A stretch of 64,000 bases of DNA from positions 549,501 to 613,500 of the forward strand of contig JACCIC010000168.1 in assembly GCA_018907035.1 (NCBI GenBank), in the 5' to 3' direction. The first letter of the stretch is position 1. Each line of letters begins with the position of its first letter. Under the pieces are notes generated by a model. The model was not told the origin of the DNA and searched no databases. It saw only the letters and a list, made by a program, of their open reading frames with translations. The stretch is from Sycobia sp. Sy_11. Its lineage: Eukaryota > Arthropoda > Insecta > Hymenoptera > Epichrysomallidae. The position numbers were made by a program, and so were the translations under genes. This document shows, piece by piece, positions 22,763-37,200 of the stretch.

Positions 22763-23668
22763 GGTAAATATATTTGCTATTCTATTCATTAGGTATTTTC
22801 ATACCATCAAATGAAAATAAATTTAATATCCTAATTTTATAGATTTTTCTAATAATCATGTAATTACAGAAAACTGTCAATGCACAATCAGCATTGATTT
22901 GGCCAAACAAAATTAACTAGTCAGAAAACCGGCTGTTACCTTAATCTGTGTAATAAAAATGACAAGGGGTAAAAGTGGCTGAAAACTCACTTGTATATTC
23001 CTAATGCCATTTGTAAAATAACTCATTAAATATAACATCATGTACTTAGAGACACATTAAAATTTTCATATATTTTAATATTGTAATTTCATGGGCAAAG
23101 TGAACTCAATTTGACAAGTATTTCCTTAATACAATTCTTAGTAAAGTTTTTTATATATGTTGGTTTATATTGCAAAAATAATCATGTTTAATATTAATCT
23201 TTCAACAAATTGTTTTAAAATTTTGTACTGTGCTTCTATATTTTAAATATGTTACTACAAATATTTTTAAATTTGTTTAGAAATTTTAGTTTAATTACAA
23301 AGGTGTCACTATAAATTATAATTCATTTATCTTCATAAATTCATTGCCTAAATAGGAAAGTCACATGCCTTCAAAATTGTGATTCTTGGCACTGATTCAT
23401 TGAAGTATTTTACATTAAAAATAAATATTAAGTTGAGTATTTTTGTTATATTTTAAATAGACATAAGTTTTAAAATATATGTATACATATTGTAAAAAGT
23501 CCAATATAATAAACTATCTTTAAAAAAATTGAATAATTTTATAATTATATTTTTATAAAAGATTTGTATCTCATCACAATTTATTTGGTTTATGATTCAG
23601 AAGACTTCCTCGTCAATACAAAATGCTAATTAATTTAAGGATAAAAATAATCTAATATACATATATTT
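22763..23668. other. Convergent 3' flanks of the KIAA0319-like and DCPS genes
   Basis: The 906 bp between the two stop codons must hold both 3' UTRs. Plus-strand poly(A)-signal-like sites include AATAAA near 22950 and 23506. On the minus strand, AATAAA read from tttatt near 23581 lies about 90 bp past the DCPS stop. A ggtaaat sequence right after the KIAA0319-like stop could be a 3' UTR donor, but this is unproven. Confidence 0.5.
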
Positions 23669-25865
23669 TTAATTTTCGGCGGGACTTTCAATCACAGTTA
23701 AAACACCATTTTCTTGATACTTTTTACATAATGGATCATCTTCTTTTATAACGAATGATAATGTAACCTTTTGATAGTAGTCTGATGCAATTTCTATATT
23801 ACTAATAACTGTAGAAAGCAAATGTGCTTTTTCACAATAAATACCTATTAGTATAATAAAAAAAGTTAGTTACATAAATTATTGAAATTTTTAACTTTCT
23901 ATAGAAAAATATAAAACTATAAATACCTGGGCATTCATACATTAAATATGAGACATGTACATGTAAATGGTAGTATGATGGCTGATAATGCAAATAAATT
24001 CTAAGTTGGGATGACTCCAAATTGTATTTTTTCTTAATTATATCTGTTCCTGTATCTTGAATATTTTTTAATAAAGGTAAGTGTGAGTCATTGAGTTCTC
24101 TGAGAGATTTAATTCTTTTTCTTGCCAAAACTACAATGTTTAATGTCGCTGGTTGACCATCCCACTTCAAGTCTGGTACCATTATAAAACCCTTTTCTTT
24201 ATCTTTATCTTCATAAATAATACTTTGAACTTCTGCTTTGTGATTCAAAATATTATCTATCCACTAGAAAAAAAATTAATTAATAATTAAATAAATAATG
24301 TTGTAGTGAATTTGTCAAAAATATATTACGATCTACCTGAAGAGAAAAAGTATTACTCTCTAAATAAGGTAATGTAATATTTTTGTATGTTTCATAGGTT
24401 TCTTTTATAAGATAAAGTTCTTTCCTTGCAAATTTATCTAAATGTTTTTGAGTCGCTGGATGAACTATTGTTGCATTAAGACCTATATAAAATAAAAAAA
24501 ATTATTTTATACAAAGACATTAAGTTATTAATTGTTCTAATTTATTTAATTTTAAATTCAGATCCAATTTAATTTTGAACTTTACTTTTATCTAATGAAT
24601 TGCATTGTGTTTTTTAATATAGTAAAAGGTTTTTCTGTTAGAAATAAGTGATATTGTTGATTATAGTAATTAAATTTTTTATTATGAAATTAAAATATTA
24701 GTACATTAAATAATTATTTTTCTAATCTGCTATATATAAAATTAAAAAATTAATTTTGATATTTAAAAATATTTAAATGTTCACCTTTTAAAAAATTATA
24801 GAAAAATTATTTGATTTATAGAAAATACTATAAATTATTTTCACTACTCCAATACCTTTGATTGATTTAAACTTAAATGCTTGATACATTTTACTTGTAA
24901 AGCAGGTTTTAAACCTAGATTTAGATGATAAAAATAGATCATGCAAATGACCTCTTTCAAATATTAACTCTTGTGTTTTAAGAATGTGATTAATTTGGTA
25001 AATTAAAATATAAAGTATGTTTAATAGAATAGTTTTAAACATGTTAACATGACAACTATATTTCCACAAATTTATTTCTATATGATTGAAAACTAAAAAT
25101 TATAAACTAATTTATATTAAATATATTTATATTTCTTAAAAAACTTAAAATTGTATAAAAAAATAATTAAATCAGGATAAAGAAATGCTAATCATTTGTT
25201 TTCCTATTGATACAATACTATACATTCCAAAACAAAAAATTAAAAATATAAAAAATCTTTAACATTAAATTGAATTTAACAAAAAAAATCAAAAAAGAAG
25301 AGCCAAAAATAGAATTATAAAATTAAAAAGAATGAAAAACAAAAGAAATTTTTTTGTCTAATTGTTATTTTAAATGTATTAAACATATTAAATATGTATT
25401 AACAAAGCGCATGGTAACGGCGGTAGACCGCACGAAACAGTAGACAACCATATAAGTGTAGGTATTAGGTGTAAAAAAAGTGGAGATTCAAACCGAATGT
25501 TCTTTACCGTTGTGTTCTCGGGTGGGAAAGAATTCGTAATTTCCGTACACGTCGTTACTAAACAATCTCCTAATTATCGTTCCCTCGTTGAAGAAGCCGC
25601 GCTTTAGAAAAATATCGTCTTCGGGGAATATTTTCTTCTCGAGTATGACAACAGCCGGGCCTTCGTAACCCTTGAAGGTGCCTTCCACGAATATTTGTTT
25701 CCTGGTGCTGTTCACGTTCAGGATCCGCGTCATCTGAAAGTTTGATAGGCACACGGACGCGGCATTGTGGACACTACCTTCGACGAGGCCATCCTCAGTT
25801 TCGATTTTCGGTTTTTTCACTTGGATTTCATCGGTCGGCGAACCGTCAACACTTTGCTCCGCCAT
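23669..25865 (-). CDS. DCPS: m7GpppX diphosphatase, scavenger mRNA-decapping enzyme DcpS
   Basis: Four exons join in phase on the minus strand: 25865-25508, 24482-24337, 24263-23927 and 23844-23669, giving 338 residues, close to the 337 of human DCPS. The enzyme hydrolyses m7GpppN cap remnants left by 3'-5' mRNA decay. Exon 1 carries an acidic/basic leader (KKPKIE, possibly nuclear targeting) and the start of the swapped N-terminal domain (RILNVN, AVVILEKKIFPED). Exon 3 carries the HIT core: a DLKW motif, LPLLKNI, and the YQPSYYHLHVHV histidine triad with His267, His269 and His271, the middle one being the expected nucleophile. The protein ends shortly after the ESPAEN tail. The ATG at 25865 is the first in frame after upstream stops. 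Intron 1 (about 1 kb) is much longer than the other two. Convergent with the KIAA0319-like gene. Confidence 0.95.
24483..25507. other. DCPS intron 1
   Basis: Very AT-rich 1,025-bp intron. The 93-residue minus-strand frame at 24788-25069 is compositionally ordinary for AT-rich DNA and is not supported as a gene. Confidence 0.6.
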
Positions 25866-28800
25866 TTTTTTCCGGACTAATATATAGTATCTGATCAGAC
25901 TATATATATTACTTGATCTGATATTATATCTGTATATAGAGTATCTGGTTGGTACTTGGTAGTGGTGATGGTAAATGGTTTAACTGGATTAGTATTACAT
26001 GCGCGCCTGCATTTCATAACTATCCCATAAAAAAACTATATAACATACTGAAACGAATATCTGATGTAACAAATCCAGCTAATATCTGCTAATACTATTG
26101 TTAAAGTGGTGAAACAGAAAATACCGAATCAGTCGTAAAATTTGTACTATGCTGGCACTAGTGTGCACTAGTGTTATATACCGGGGTGTAGTGTATTTTA
26201 TATATAGATGTATGAACTGTACACGCACTCTCAGCGCCTGCAAATCTGACCTGCGGGCTATACGGCCTTCATATGGCCCGTTGGGGGCTATGTGGGGGCC
26301 GTCGACGCAGTCTCGCAATTGCCCCTTACCTACAGTCCCTACAGATATTCGCAAAAATAATACGCGGAGTTATCATATATGCATATTATCATCGTCGCAT
26401 GCATACATGATATACACATATACAGTGCTATACTAATTTATCGACGCCCCCAACGAGACTAGTATGTACTTGATGCAATATACACACATATCCAAATTCC
26501 GCTTCAGAAATGAATATAATAATTGATTCATGCTAGTTATCGCCACTATGACTGCGTGAATTGTCTTATTTTGATTGTCTGGTTTTGCAGTTTATAGCTT
26601 ACATTATGCAGTTAACACTGTATCGATCGTGTATTGTTCGGATTGGTATATATAGAATAAATGAGAGTGTAAATTAATGAAAAATACCAATCATCAGAGT
26701 ATCCAATTATATAATAAAAGAAAATAACATCGCTTCGGTTAATTACCCTTAGATTATTTAGATTATCTTGAAAAACTTATGGAAGGAGAGGCTATAATAT
26801 TAGATATGGGTGATGGACTTTCGGTCGAGATTGTCTGAGATAACTCTAATTACCTCAAAACTGATAAACTGTGTAAAAATGTTGGTACTGATGCTCTTGG
26901 TGCCACCCCCGTAAAAGAAAATTGGACGCGCTGACTGGTTGTCACGAATTTTTTTGTTAATGTAAAAATATGATTTAAATAAAAAAAATTCTAATGACAT
27001 GTTATTGACAATAGTTATAAGACATATTGTAAATATATTATACAAACGCAACTAAATTCAAATTTCAAACTCAATTTAGTCAAATTGCAACGAACAATAA
27101 CAATTAAGTTTTTTTATTTGAATGTTATTCTTTCATCGAATCTGTTGCCAGAAATAAGTAAATTAAATTAAATTAAAGAGAATTACTATCATTGCACATA
27201 TAAAAGTATCACATTGTTAAAATCGAAGATCGTTATAGGACATTAACAAAAGTTACTTCACTCAATCTAGAGCCAATATTCGCCACCCATATTGGACAGC
27301 CTCTTCCTGTTGGATAACTAAAAATAAAAATTTACGTTCAGAAAATCAGAAATATACTATATATAAAAAAATATATCCATCAAAAATGTCCAAATTAACA
27401 TGTAACATATAAGGAATATTTTTATCTGATTGGGCGAGCGCTTTGCGTGATTGTCTTATGCAAAAGTACGCGAATCGGTATATTGCCATTGATTCTTACA
27501 TTTTTGCGGATTATTTGATTAATTTTCTCACCGATTTGAAAAGGAAGCACAATACACTTGAAATTTTGAGCTTGAGCTCGAGTGATTTTAAAAGTGAAAG
27601 CCGCAGCCAAGGCCACGATCATACAACTGTATCATATTAAATATCGTCTTGGACGTGATTCGGCCGAACGTATGCTTTTCAAGTAATTCGGAAGCGGTAC
27701 GAAATTTTGAAACGTCCTGGGTAACATGTGGATATGGTTGTTCACCATAATAGAGCATACAAAGGATTATCGCGCATAGCTGCGTAGAATTTTAAATAAA
27801 TATATTTTTTACAAAATGCGCGCACAATACAATTTCACTTCCCATTTTAGTAGGTAACGTGTTATCTTTTGAAAACAGCGTGTTAAAAAAGTTACATTTT
27901 ACTCCCTTTTAATGTGGAAATGTAAAATTGCATTTTACGCTATTTTAAAAACAATGTTATCAAATTATTAAATTAATCATTGATAGTTAATAATTTTTAT
28001 TCATTATTCGTGTAAAAGTGTCTCGCCAATTGTTTATTATCTTTTATGAGAACTTTTTAGAATCAAGAAAGGCAGCGCCAATAAAAAACGCATAAAAACC
28101 GCATAAATATACTGTGATTCAAAAATTGGTATTGAAGACAAATTTTGCTTCAAAGAAAGTTTTTTTAGTCTGATAATATAATACTTATCTCCTTATTTTT
28201 TAAGTACTTTATGGAGTAACACATTTGAACTATCACTAAAATTGGTGCAATATACCTTCGTACTAAATTTATTCTTGTATTCAACTGTTTTTTTAAATAT
28301 TGATTACTTTTATAACAAAAACTCACAAAAGAAAAATATATTTTAAAGACTACAACGTCAAATTATTATAAAAATAAATTTTGGAGTTTTCATTTTTATT
28401 GCAAAATATTGGATTTTGATACTATTATCGGTATATATAATACTGATAAATAAAATTGTAACAGCAGAAAATATTGGATATTCCATTTTTTAAGCTCTGC
28501 AAGTTTCATTTTACCTGATAATTTTCATAATAAATTAAGTCAGATAGTATTAAAGGTATGAACTTCTATATAAACTATTAGTTTTGGGCTCAGACATCTT
28601 GAGTTTACCTCAAGTAAATTGTTCATATTAAATTTCCAAATTTTTCAAGATTGAATTTATTAATATTTTATTAACATTTTCATACAACGAAGTCGGCTTG
28701 GAACTAGTTGTCTAGAAAGCAATTTATTTAAAAAGTACATCTTGATAAGTTTAAAGTCCAGATTACTATATGATAATAATTCAAGAAAAAAATTATATTG

Positions 28801-31270
28801 TCTGTACAAAATGGTACATTTCATGTTACTTTAATAAATCAAAATTAAATTAAATTTGCTTTACTTACTTAATACTTAATATTTGGCAAGGAATTGGATT
28901 AGTAAATAAACTGTCTGTATTGAATTTTCAGCAATGACTACGTCACTAAATTTATAATTCATTAATAATGAAATGAATAGTATCAAAATACTTTTTTGAG
29001 CAAATGTAACATATAATTGCCTTAATGTTAACTTTAAATAATACAAAATCATATTTGTAATTAAATCAACACTTCAGATATTAACTAAAAGTTGTAATCA
29101 AATTATCTTCAGCTGTAAAAATAAAAATCACACGATTTATTGTTTATCCCAAAACTCAACATTTGTTAATACGATTTAAAATGATGAAACAGAGCTTTAT
29201 TATATCTTGAAAATATTAGTTTCATATATTTAAAGGTTTCTGTTAAAAATAATTATCTCTAAATAAATATTTAAAAATTAAATGAAAATTGTAAAAACGT
29301 TTGAAGCTAGTATTATTATCACGAAGAGAAAAATTTATGATTAATATTTGTAAACCAAAATAAGACAAAGAGATATTTTCTTTTTAACATTTATTTATAT
29401 TTTAATAAATGAAATACATACAAAAATGTTAAATTATGACACTAATAGTAATATACTATTTTCATAATACTTAATAATTTTAAAGCTCACGAATTTGTTT
29501 CATAATTCTTAAATAGATAAAATCAATAATCTCTATTTCATTTATTTATGTTTATATGTTAATACAATGGATTTTGTCTACAATGCATGCATTATTTTTA
29601 TTGTTACAAAAAATATATTTATTATAAAATGGAATTTTATTAATGTGACATAAAATACCTAATGTCAGACGACACTTCAATTAAAATTTATAAAAGGATA
29701 AAATTGTGTATAGGCACCTCGTTTAATTATAATAATTGATCAAGTATGTTCTGCACGAATAAAACTTGAAATAATTCATATATTATAATTATTTAATATT
29801 TCTAGACAAAGCAGTAAGAACAAGAACGTACAGCATATTAATACGTTTAAATAAAATAAAAATTTTAAAGTGAAAATTATTTTGTAATTTTAACTTGCAT
29901 TTTTATTTTTTTTTTCTTTGAGGATACTTTGAATTTTATATAATTTATTTTTATTGATTAATTTGATTTTATATTGATAAAAAGTAATCTTTTTAGAACG
30001 TGCAATGGTGCAAATTTGAGTTACATGTTTGAAAAAACTTTTGTAAGACTAAATTTATTTGAATATGTGTAACACAAAATTTTCAGTTTAAAAAAGGATT
30101 TTTTTGATAAATTATACTATACTAAAAAAAGTACTACTAAGTGAAAGAATCTTTCTAGCCACGTTCAATTTTTTTTTTTTTTTTGCAATATAGGCTTAAA
30201 ATAAAATTAAAGAATTCATGGACAAAAATGTAGAACAAAAATCAGAGATAACAAATATAGAAACAAAGTAAGAAAAGTATGTTTTTCCTACCATAAAAAG
30301 TAGTACCTTTCAAGGCGAGGTTAAAGTTGATTTATTGAAGCCCTTTGTTATTGCACGTTAAAAGAGGCGCTATGTGATTATCAATTTTGCAGTCATGAGG
30401 ATGAGTTGATGATAGATGTAACTGCATTTATTCAAAACTTTAAAATATATAATATCCTTGTAACTGTAATGGGTCTTTCTATTGAAATGGTTAATTTATT
30501 TTGAGCATGTGAACATACTGCACCGATTCTTTCTTTTTCCTATGATTATAGTTTATTTACACATGCAAATTTTTGTCCATCTAAGCAGATGCCCCAATTC
30601 CTTTTTTCTATTGTTATCTTTTAACAAAGTATCAAAACTACCACAGCTAGGTGATAAATTTAGAACTTTATACATCAACAATCAATTTGTGAATATATAA
30701 TACTACTGACTTTGTCAGATACAATAAGAAACCAGTAATAAATGAATATTCAAAAATGATGCGAATGAAAATAAATTTACTCATTGTACATACCAATACA
30801 CAATAATAAATGTACAAATTTAAATAAGTATAATAAGCTAACGTAGAAGTTTTGGATAAATTCATGAGAAAATTGCATAACTTTGTAAAGTGTAGATTAA
30901 TTCATTTATCAAAAACACTGTTTCTATAGATGCATATCCTTTTACCCAACGCAGAATTCAAATATTTTGCATTTTTGGTATAAATGACAAGACAATAAGA
31001 ACATTAGAAATTACAATTTAATTACAAATAGTGTTTTTGTTCTCATTCTCACATGTTCAAGCTTTGCAAGTGACTCTTACAATCGTCTTTCACACTGTCT
31101 GTCATTGGTACACATAATATTTATTTTATAATATTTCAAAGTTGAAACACGAGACCTACATATTACGACATATTTAAAGGAATTTTTTTCAATATCCTTT
31201 ATATGCGTTCGTTTTTTTTTTTTTGTTTCAAAATGAAATGTTTTAAGTTCATTATCTATATAATGACTGT
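25866..31270. other. Intergenic region between DCPS and RBM25
   Basis: DCPS transcription should begin just upstream of 25866; a leader start is not resolved. A small GC-rich island near 26,220-26,350 interrupts the AT-rich DNA. The stretch from about 27.8 to 31.0 kb is extremely AT-rich and holds no convincing exon, RNA gene or repeat. The RBM25 3' UTR begins at 31270; an AATAAA signal can be read on the minus strand near 31,110-31,116. Confidence 0.5.
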
Positions 31271-34200
31271 TCACTTCACTAAACCCATTTTCTTAGCTTC
31301 AACTTCATAAATGAGTAACCTCCACATTTTCACAACAAATACTTCTGCTTCTTCATCAAGAACCTTAAAGAAATAAAATAAAGCTATTTTTTAAATAGTG
31401 TACTAGATTAATGAATATGCTGATAATAATATTTTCTTATATTTACCATTTGTACATCATCGAGAATACCTTGAGGTGAACTTCCAGCCATAACTTTACT
31501 ACAAATAAAATCAACCAATGTCAGCTCTGGTTCACCTATATATTCAATTATTTTTTTATTTATCCATGGACGTATTCTTTTATCCATCAACGACTGCAAT
31601 TAAATAAAGTTTAATAATCTATCCCACATTTTTATGACAAAAAAAGAAAAAATATTTACATTATCAATTACAGCCCAATCAAGCTGATAACCAAAAAGCG
31701 CATTTTTATCTGTAGGAATTTTATCAATAAGAGATTTAATATGCTTTCGTTTTTCTTCTTGAGATTTCGAATTTTCTTCTTTTGTGTTTTTTGCTGTTTC
31801 TTCCTTTTTCTTTTTGTGCTCCTCGCCATAATCTATTTATAATTGTTAAAAACAATGATTAGTTTAAAAATATAGTAAAAACAATTGATACTGATTCTGG
31901 ATTCATTATGAACCAATCCATTTGCAAATGTGAAAAATAACTATTCTTTGAAATTTTTTGAGCATTTATTGTATGGCATTTATGTAAATTTCGTGCTTTT
32001 TAAGTTCAATTATGGTATTTTTGAAACTTTAAAGTAAATAAATCGAAAATATGATTTTTCTGTTCGTTTTCTCGACAAAATAAAGTAAAAAAATATACCT
32101 TAGACGTGTTAAATCGTAATAAATAATGAATAAAATTATGATAAACTCAACAAAGAGATACTGTCATATTAAAGTTTTTTGCTACCATGCATGCAACAGC
32201 GCGTCGAAATAAAAACAATAAAAATCAAATTTTTGAAGATGAGGTAAGGTAAAATAACCTTTTCATAAATCATCAACACTTACCAATAGGCACGAGTTTG
32301 CGCTTTTTAGAATTATTTGTATTATCGTCGTCATCGTCATTATTAAAAACATCCTTGACGTCTATTCGACCTTTCTTTCTTGACTGATTAGAATTCTGCG
32401 AGCTAGGTACGGTATTGGGGCTAGCAGGAGTTTTATTGCCAATGGCATGCTCACTTCTTGAAGCACCTACTGCCATGGCAAAAGGAACAAAGTTACCTTA
32501 AACACAATTGTTATTAACTGATTAGTAATTATGCATGTATATCGCATTTATACAGATACTCGTTACAGTAAACAGTTTGTCAATTTATTTAAATTATTAT
32601 AAAAAGTACGAAGTCAAGATTGGAATATTTTTATTGCCCAATAATTAATAAAAAGTGGAATCGTTAATACTCACTACCGCTGACTTTGTCAGACTCGCTG
32701 ACGAGAGACGTTCTCGAGTCCTCGTCGTGGGATGGGGGCGCGTGAGTCTGCGGCAAGGGTGGCGGCGTCGTCGATCTAATAGGAGGGGACACGTTCCTCT
32801 TGTCCTTGATGCTGTTCTCACGCTCGACGTCGATCGTCAGCTCCTCGTGCTCGTCAACGCCGCTGCCTTCTCTGTAATGGTTCTGATGGTGGCGATGATG
32901 CCGGCGATGATGATGGTGATGGGGCCTCGGCGGCGTTCGCGAAATCTCCTGCTGCGGCTGCGGAGTTTGTGGATTGCCGTTACCGTAATGGACCGGCTCG
33001 TCGCTGTCGCTGTCAATGGGCTCGGTCTCGATCGGCGGCATCTCCACGACTTCCTTCTCCTTGTGCCGCAATGTTGGCTTTTCATCGTCCTCGTCAATAA
33101 TGGTTATTACGGGCTTCGGCTTGTACTGCTCCTCGCGTTCGGCTTTTAGCTGCATTATCACGTCAATAAATTCACTTAGTTCTCACAATACCATATACGT
33201 TTAATAAATAAATAAATAAATAAATAAATAAAAAAACATCTACTTTTTAATTCCCTGATTAACAATGCGCAAGTTTTGCACAAAGTAGCCCCCAGAGCCG
33301 AAAAGACGACAAATTTCAGCGCGTTATTAACGCGTTACTACGTACCCGTTCAAATTCAGCAGCTGGATCCGCGTAGCTCGAGTCGGCGTAAAGCTTATCC
33401 CTAAGTCTCTGCAGCTCCTGCCTCTCGGCGCACCTGTCTCTCGAGTCTGCTTCGGCCTCGACAGCTCTCTCCTCAAGTCGCCGCGACAATTCCTTGCCCT
33501 TGTAATATTTGGCGTCGTCCCTGTCGTCGTCGTAGTCCTCGAGAAATTCCTTGAGTCTTTTGGCCTCGCGCTCCCTCGCGTCCCTCTTCAATCTCTTCTT
33601 CTCGTTCTCCTTATCGTACTCCTTCTGTTTTCTGCGCTCGCGCGCCTCCCACGTGCGCAAGCGTTCCTGATAGGCCGCGTCTTTCTCTCTTGCTCGCCTC
33701 TCATTTTTCTTGCGCTCCTTGGCCTCCTCCTCCTCCTCCCTTTCCCTCATTATCTCGCGCTCGGTCTTCCTCGCCTCTTCGCGCTCTCTTTCGCGCTCCC
33801 GCTCACGCTCCCTGTCTCTTATCTCGCGCTCCCGCTCCCGCTCCCGGTCGCGCTCTCTTTCGCGCTCTCTTTCGCGCTCGCGCTCACGCTCGCGCTCCTT
33901 TTCGCGATCGGCTCTGTCGCCACGCTCGGGTCTGTCGGTACGCTCGGTTCGATCGTTTCGTTCGCGCTCACGCTCGCGATCTCGGTCTCTTTCTCGATCT
34001 CTTTCACGGTCTCGGTCCCGGTCTCGGTCCCGGTCTCGATCCCGATCCCGGTCCCGATCTCGGTCTCGGTGACGAGACTCGCTTTCCCGATCCCGATCAC
34101 TTCTACCGCGATCTCTGTCGCGATCTCTATCACGATCTCGATCCTTAGATCTGAAAATAGAAAAAAGAAAAGTAATCATTGCTTTGAAATATTTAAAATT

Positions 34201-37200
34201 TGCGCTTATGTAGCGTGAAAAATTGCTATTCGCCTAGATTTTAACCGCATAATAATATTTTGAAATGAGTGGCATTTTTCTGCTTCTGCGACACGCAACA
34301 GTTTAGCCCTGCTATGCGTTATTTCCTACTTAAAAATCAATGCTGACAAATCTCGTACCATTTGCTAAGAACCGTGCGCAACGATTTTCGTGAAAATTTT
34401 TACAGAAATCAAATGAATTAAAATTTTGATCCGATAAAAATAAAATGTTGCATGGAATCAGTAATATGGAATATAAAACAAATTGAAATACAACGCAAAG
34501 ATATTTTTCTCAAATCATGAACAATCTATTGAATGATTTAATTATGTTATGTGGTAAAAATGAGACCACGGGATGATATTATTAATTTAATAAAAATAAT
34601 TAAACAACCTTGATCTGCTACGTCGTTTGTCTCTGCGACTACTGCCAGTGCTGCCACTTCTACCCTTATGTGGGCTACCAAGATCGCCGTCATCCTCGTG
34701 CTTACTCGCAGAATCGTCGTCTTTATTACGATCCTTATCCCGCTTTTCGCGTTTTTCGCGCTCCTCTTTTTCAACAGCCTCGCGCTTCTTTTTTACCTGG
34801 GCCTTTTCTTCTTCTTGTTTCTAAAAAAGACAAAAAATAGAGACCCGATCTTTAATAAAATGCCGATCAAATTTCTAAATAAATTGGCGCAATTTGATCG
34901 TTTGAAAGTAGAAAAAAAGGTCAAAAGTACTAAATGATATAATAAGTAAATGAAGTTACATTATTCTAATTATTTTGATTTAAAATAAGCGTAAAAAATG
35001 AAATAAAGTAAATTTTAATCGTTTGTCAGTAACTTAAAAAAAAAAACTTGATTTATTAATTAATGTTAATTTTCGAGCCATAAATTACGTTACAATAACA
35101 GAAGCAAAAATGCTAAAATTAACAACAAAATAGTGGTTCTAAATCTTGATAAAACGAAAAATTTTAATTGATTACCTGGAAAAGTAATTTTAGTATAATT
35201 AAATGTCCAATTTAATCAAGAAATAGAAAACTGTTTTACACAAAAAAGAAAAATGATATGCTATTCTAGTATTTAGCGAGTACACCGGCTCAAATAAAAA
35301 AGGAAACAAAAATTATTTCGATCTTTCAATTATTTTGTTTATATAAAAATAGATCTTCACTTTCGCAGTCTTCATTATCTTACTCACAACTTTGGAGGAC
35401 CTGTCGATATAGGTTGACCGCTGTTCAGGTTACCCTGGGAGCCTTTATAAAACGAGAGGAAGAAAGACAAGATTCCTCAAGAGGTGGTTTTTATAAAGTC
35501 TATTTTTTCTTACATCTAAACTTATCATCTACAGACATTATAAAAGAAGAGCATTCCTCGGAAATATCAAAAGTATATACAGTAAGAAAGATGCTAGCGG
35601 TACTACGCCCGTATGATAAAGTTTACCCGATGGAGCCGTAGGCCGTAAGCGTGTACTCACAACACACGAACAAACCTCTCAAGCTCGTCGATTCAGTCGC
35701 ATTCTTTTACTTTATTTAAAAACATTAAGTACTTTTATCGAATCGTCTACATCCTATTGTAATTCTTATTTTGAAAAATATCGAATAGTATATATGAAGT
35801 GTTTCGTGGTTATACCGATTTGTAGGCGAAGTCGTCGCGCAGTCAGAATCGGTCGATCTCCATGTTCACTCACTTTTGTAAGGAGAGACACAATTTACAG
35901 TGTCATCTCCCTTGTCATTCTCCTTCATTGAGTGAAAATTTCTCTCTTGTATGCGTTCCTTGAGCCAAAAATGGTATCTGTGTATCAGCCAAACATCAGC
36001 GACAGCTGTTGAATATCAAAGGCACAATTTTCTTGACGATGTGCTTCAAACTTCTCAAACCTCAACCAACTCTAATTTTTCTTTATGATTTTCCTCATTT
36101 TAATCAATGTACTATGAAAAACTGAAAATCGTATAGCAACTTTGTTGGTGTGAAAGTGAAACTTTTCAACATGCAAGATTTCACACCAAAATAAAAAATT
36201 TCATCGATCTCCATAAATGAATGAATTTTGTCCAATTATATAAAGATCGCGTAATATTGACATTTCTTTTTAGCGTTTATCCATCTTCATAAATGAATGA
36301 ATTTTGTCCAATTCTATAAAGAGCGCGTAATATTGACATTTCTTTTTAGAGTTTACCAAATAAAAACATTGAAAAAATGACATGTTAAATTCAAGTATTA
36401 AGATTAATTGAAATATTTTCAAGCAAACTATGATTTTAACTGCTTTAATAAACTTTAAAAAAATTAAAAGTAAGAAACCAGATAAAAATACTTCCGCTAT
36501 ACTATTTACTATAGATCTATCAACTCCATTTAGCAATGTAAAATCTTTGTATATGTGAACTACAATGATCTATTTAATTATACAAATTAATATTTTGCAA
36601 TATTCTTTAAAAGTTTCAATACTTCATTTTTTCATTGTGTAATATTGAAAGCTATTAAATTTTTTTGTACGGCCGTTCAATTTTATAAAATTTTTACGAT
36701 TAACAGTTACATAGTGAGGAATATTTATAAAAAAAATATAATTTTGAAGTGTGTGCAATGATAGTGTGTGTCTCACGAAGAGAGAGAAGTAGAAAATGTA
36801 ACTATATATGGGAATCCTTTACACGAGGAACATAAGGATATTTGAATGGCTTGTCGTTGCTGGTTTTTTCATTGTTGATCATTTTTTGGTGAATTTTACT
36901 CACGGTATGCGAAGTCGGCTGCTGGCAATGCCGAGGGGCGCTGGAGAAGCACCTATGGTACTACGTACATGTCTGATCGTGAGAGGCCGAGCAACACTGG
37001 CTGTTTACACAAAATAAAGAACAACTGAACGCTCTTCATCTCGACGAGGAAGAAAAGTGTATAGCGAGGTTTCTCGCTGGATATGCTTTCCTTTTTTTAT
37101 ACTTTTCTATATATATTTATATATACATATACATACATACATATACATATGTACATGTATTTATGTATATACATATATACTTATAATTAACGTAGACCAC

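Noticed and set aside
33690..34148. Open plus-strand frames opposite RBM25 exon 6
   Set aside because: They mirror the Arg-Asp/Arg-Glu repeat on the minus strand, where RRM, PWI and splice phases prove the real frame.
33310..34150. Hexamer-like DNA repeat read as a non-coding minisatellite
   Set aside because: The repeat is the codon pattern of the RD/RE region of RBM25 and stays in frame through the exon.
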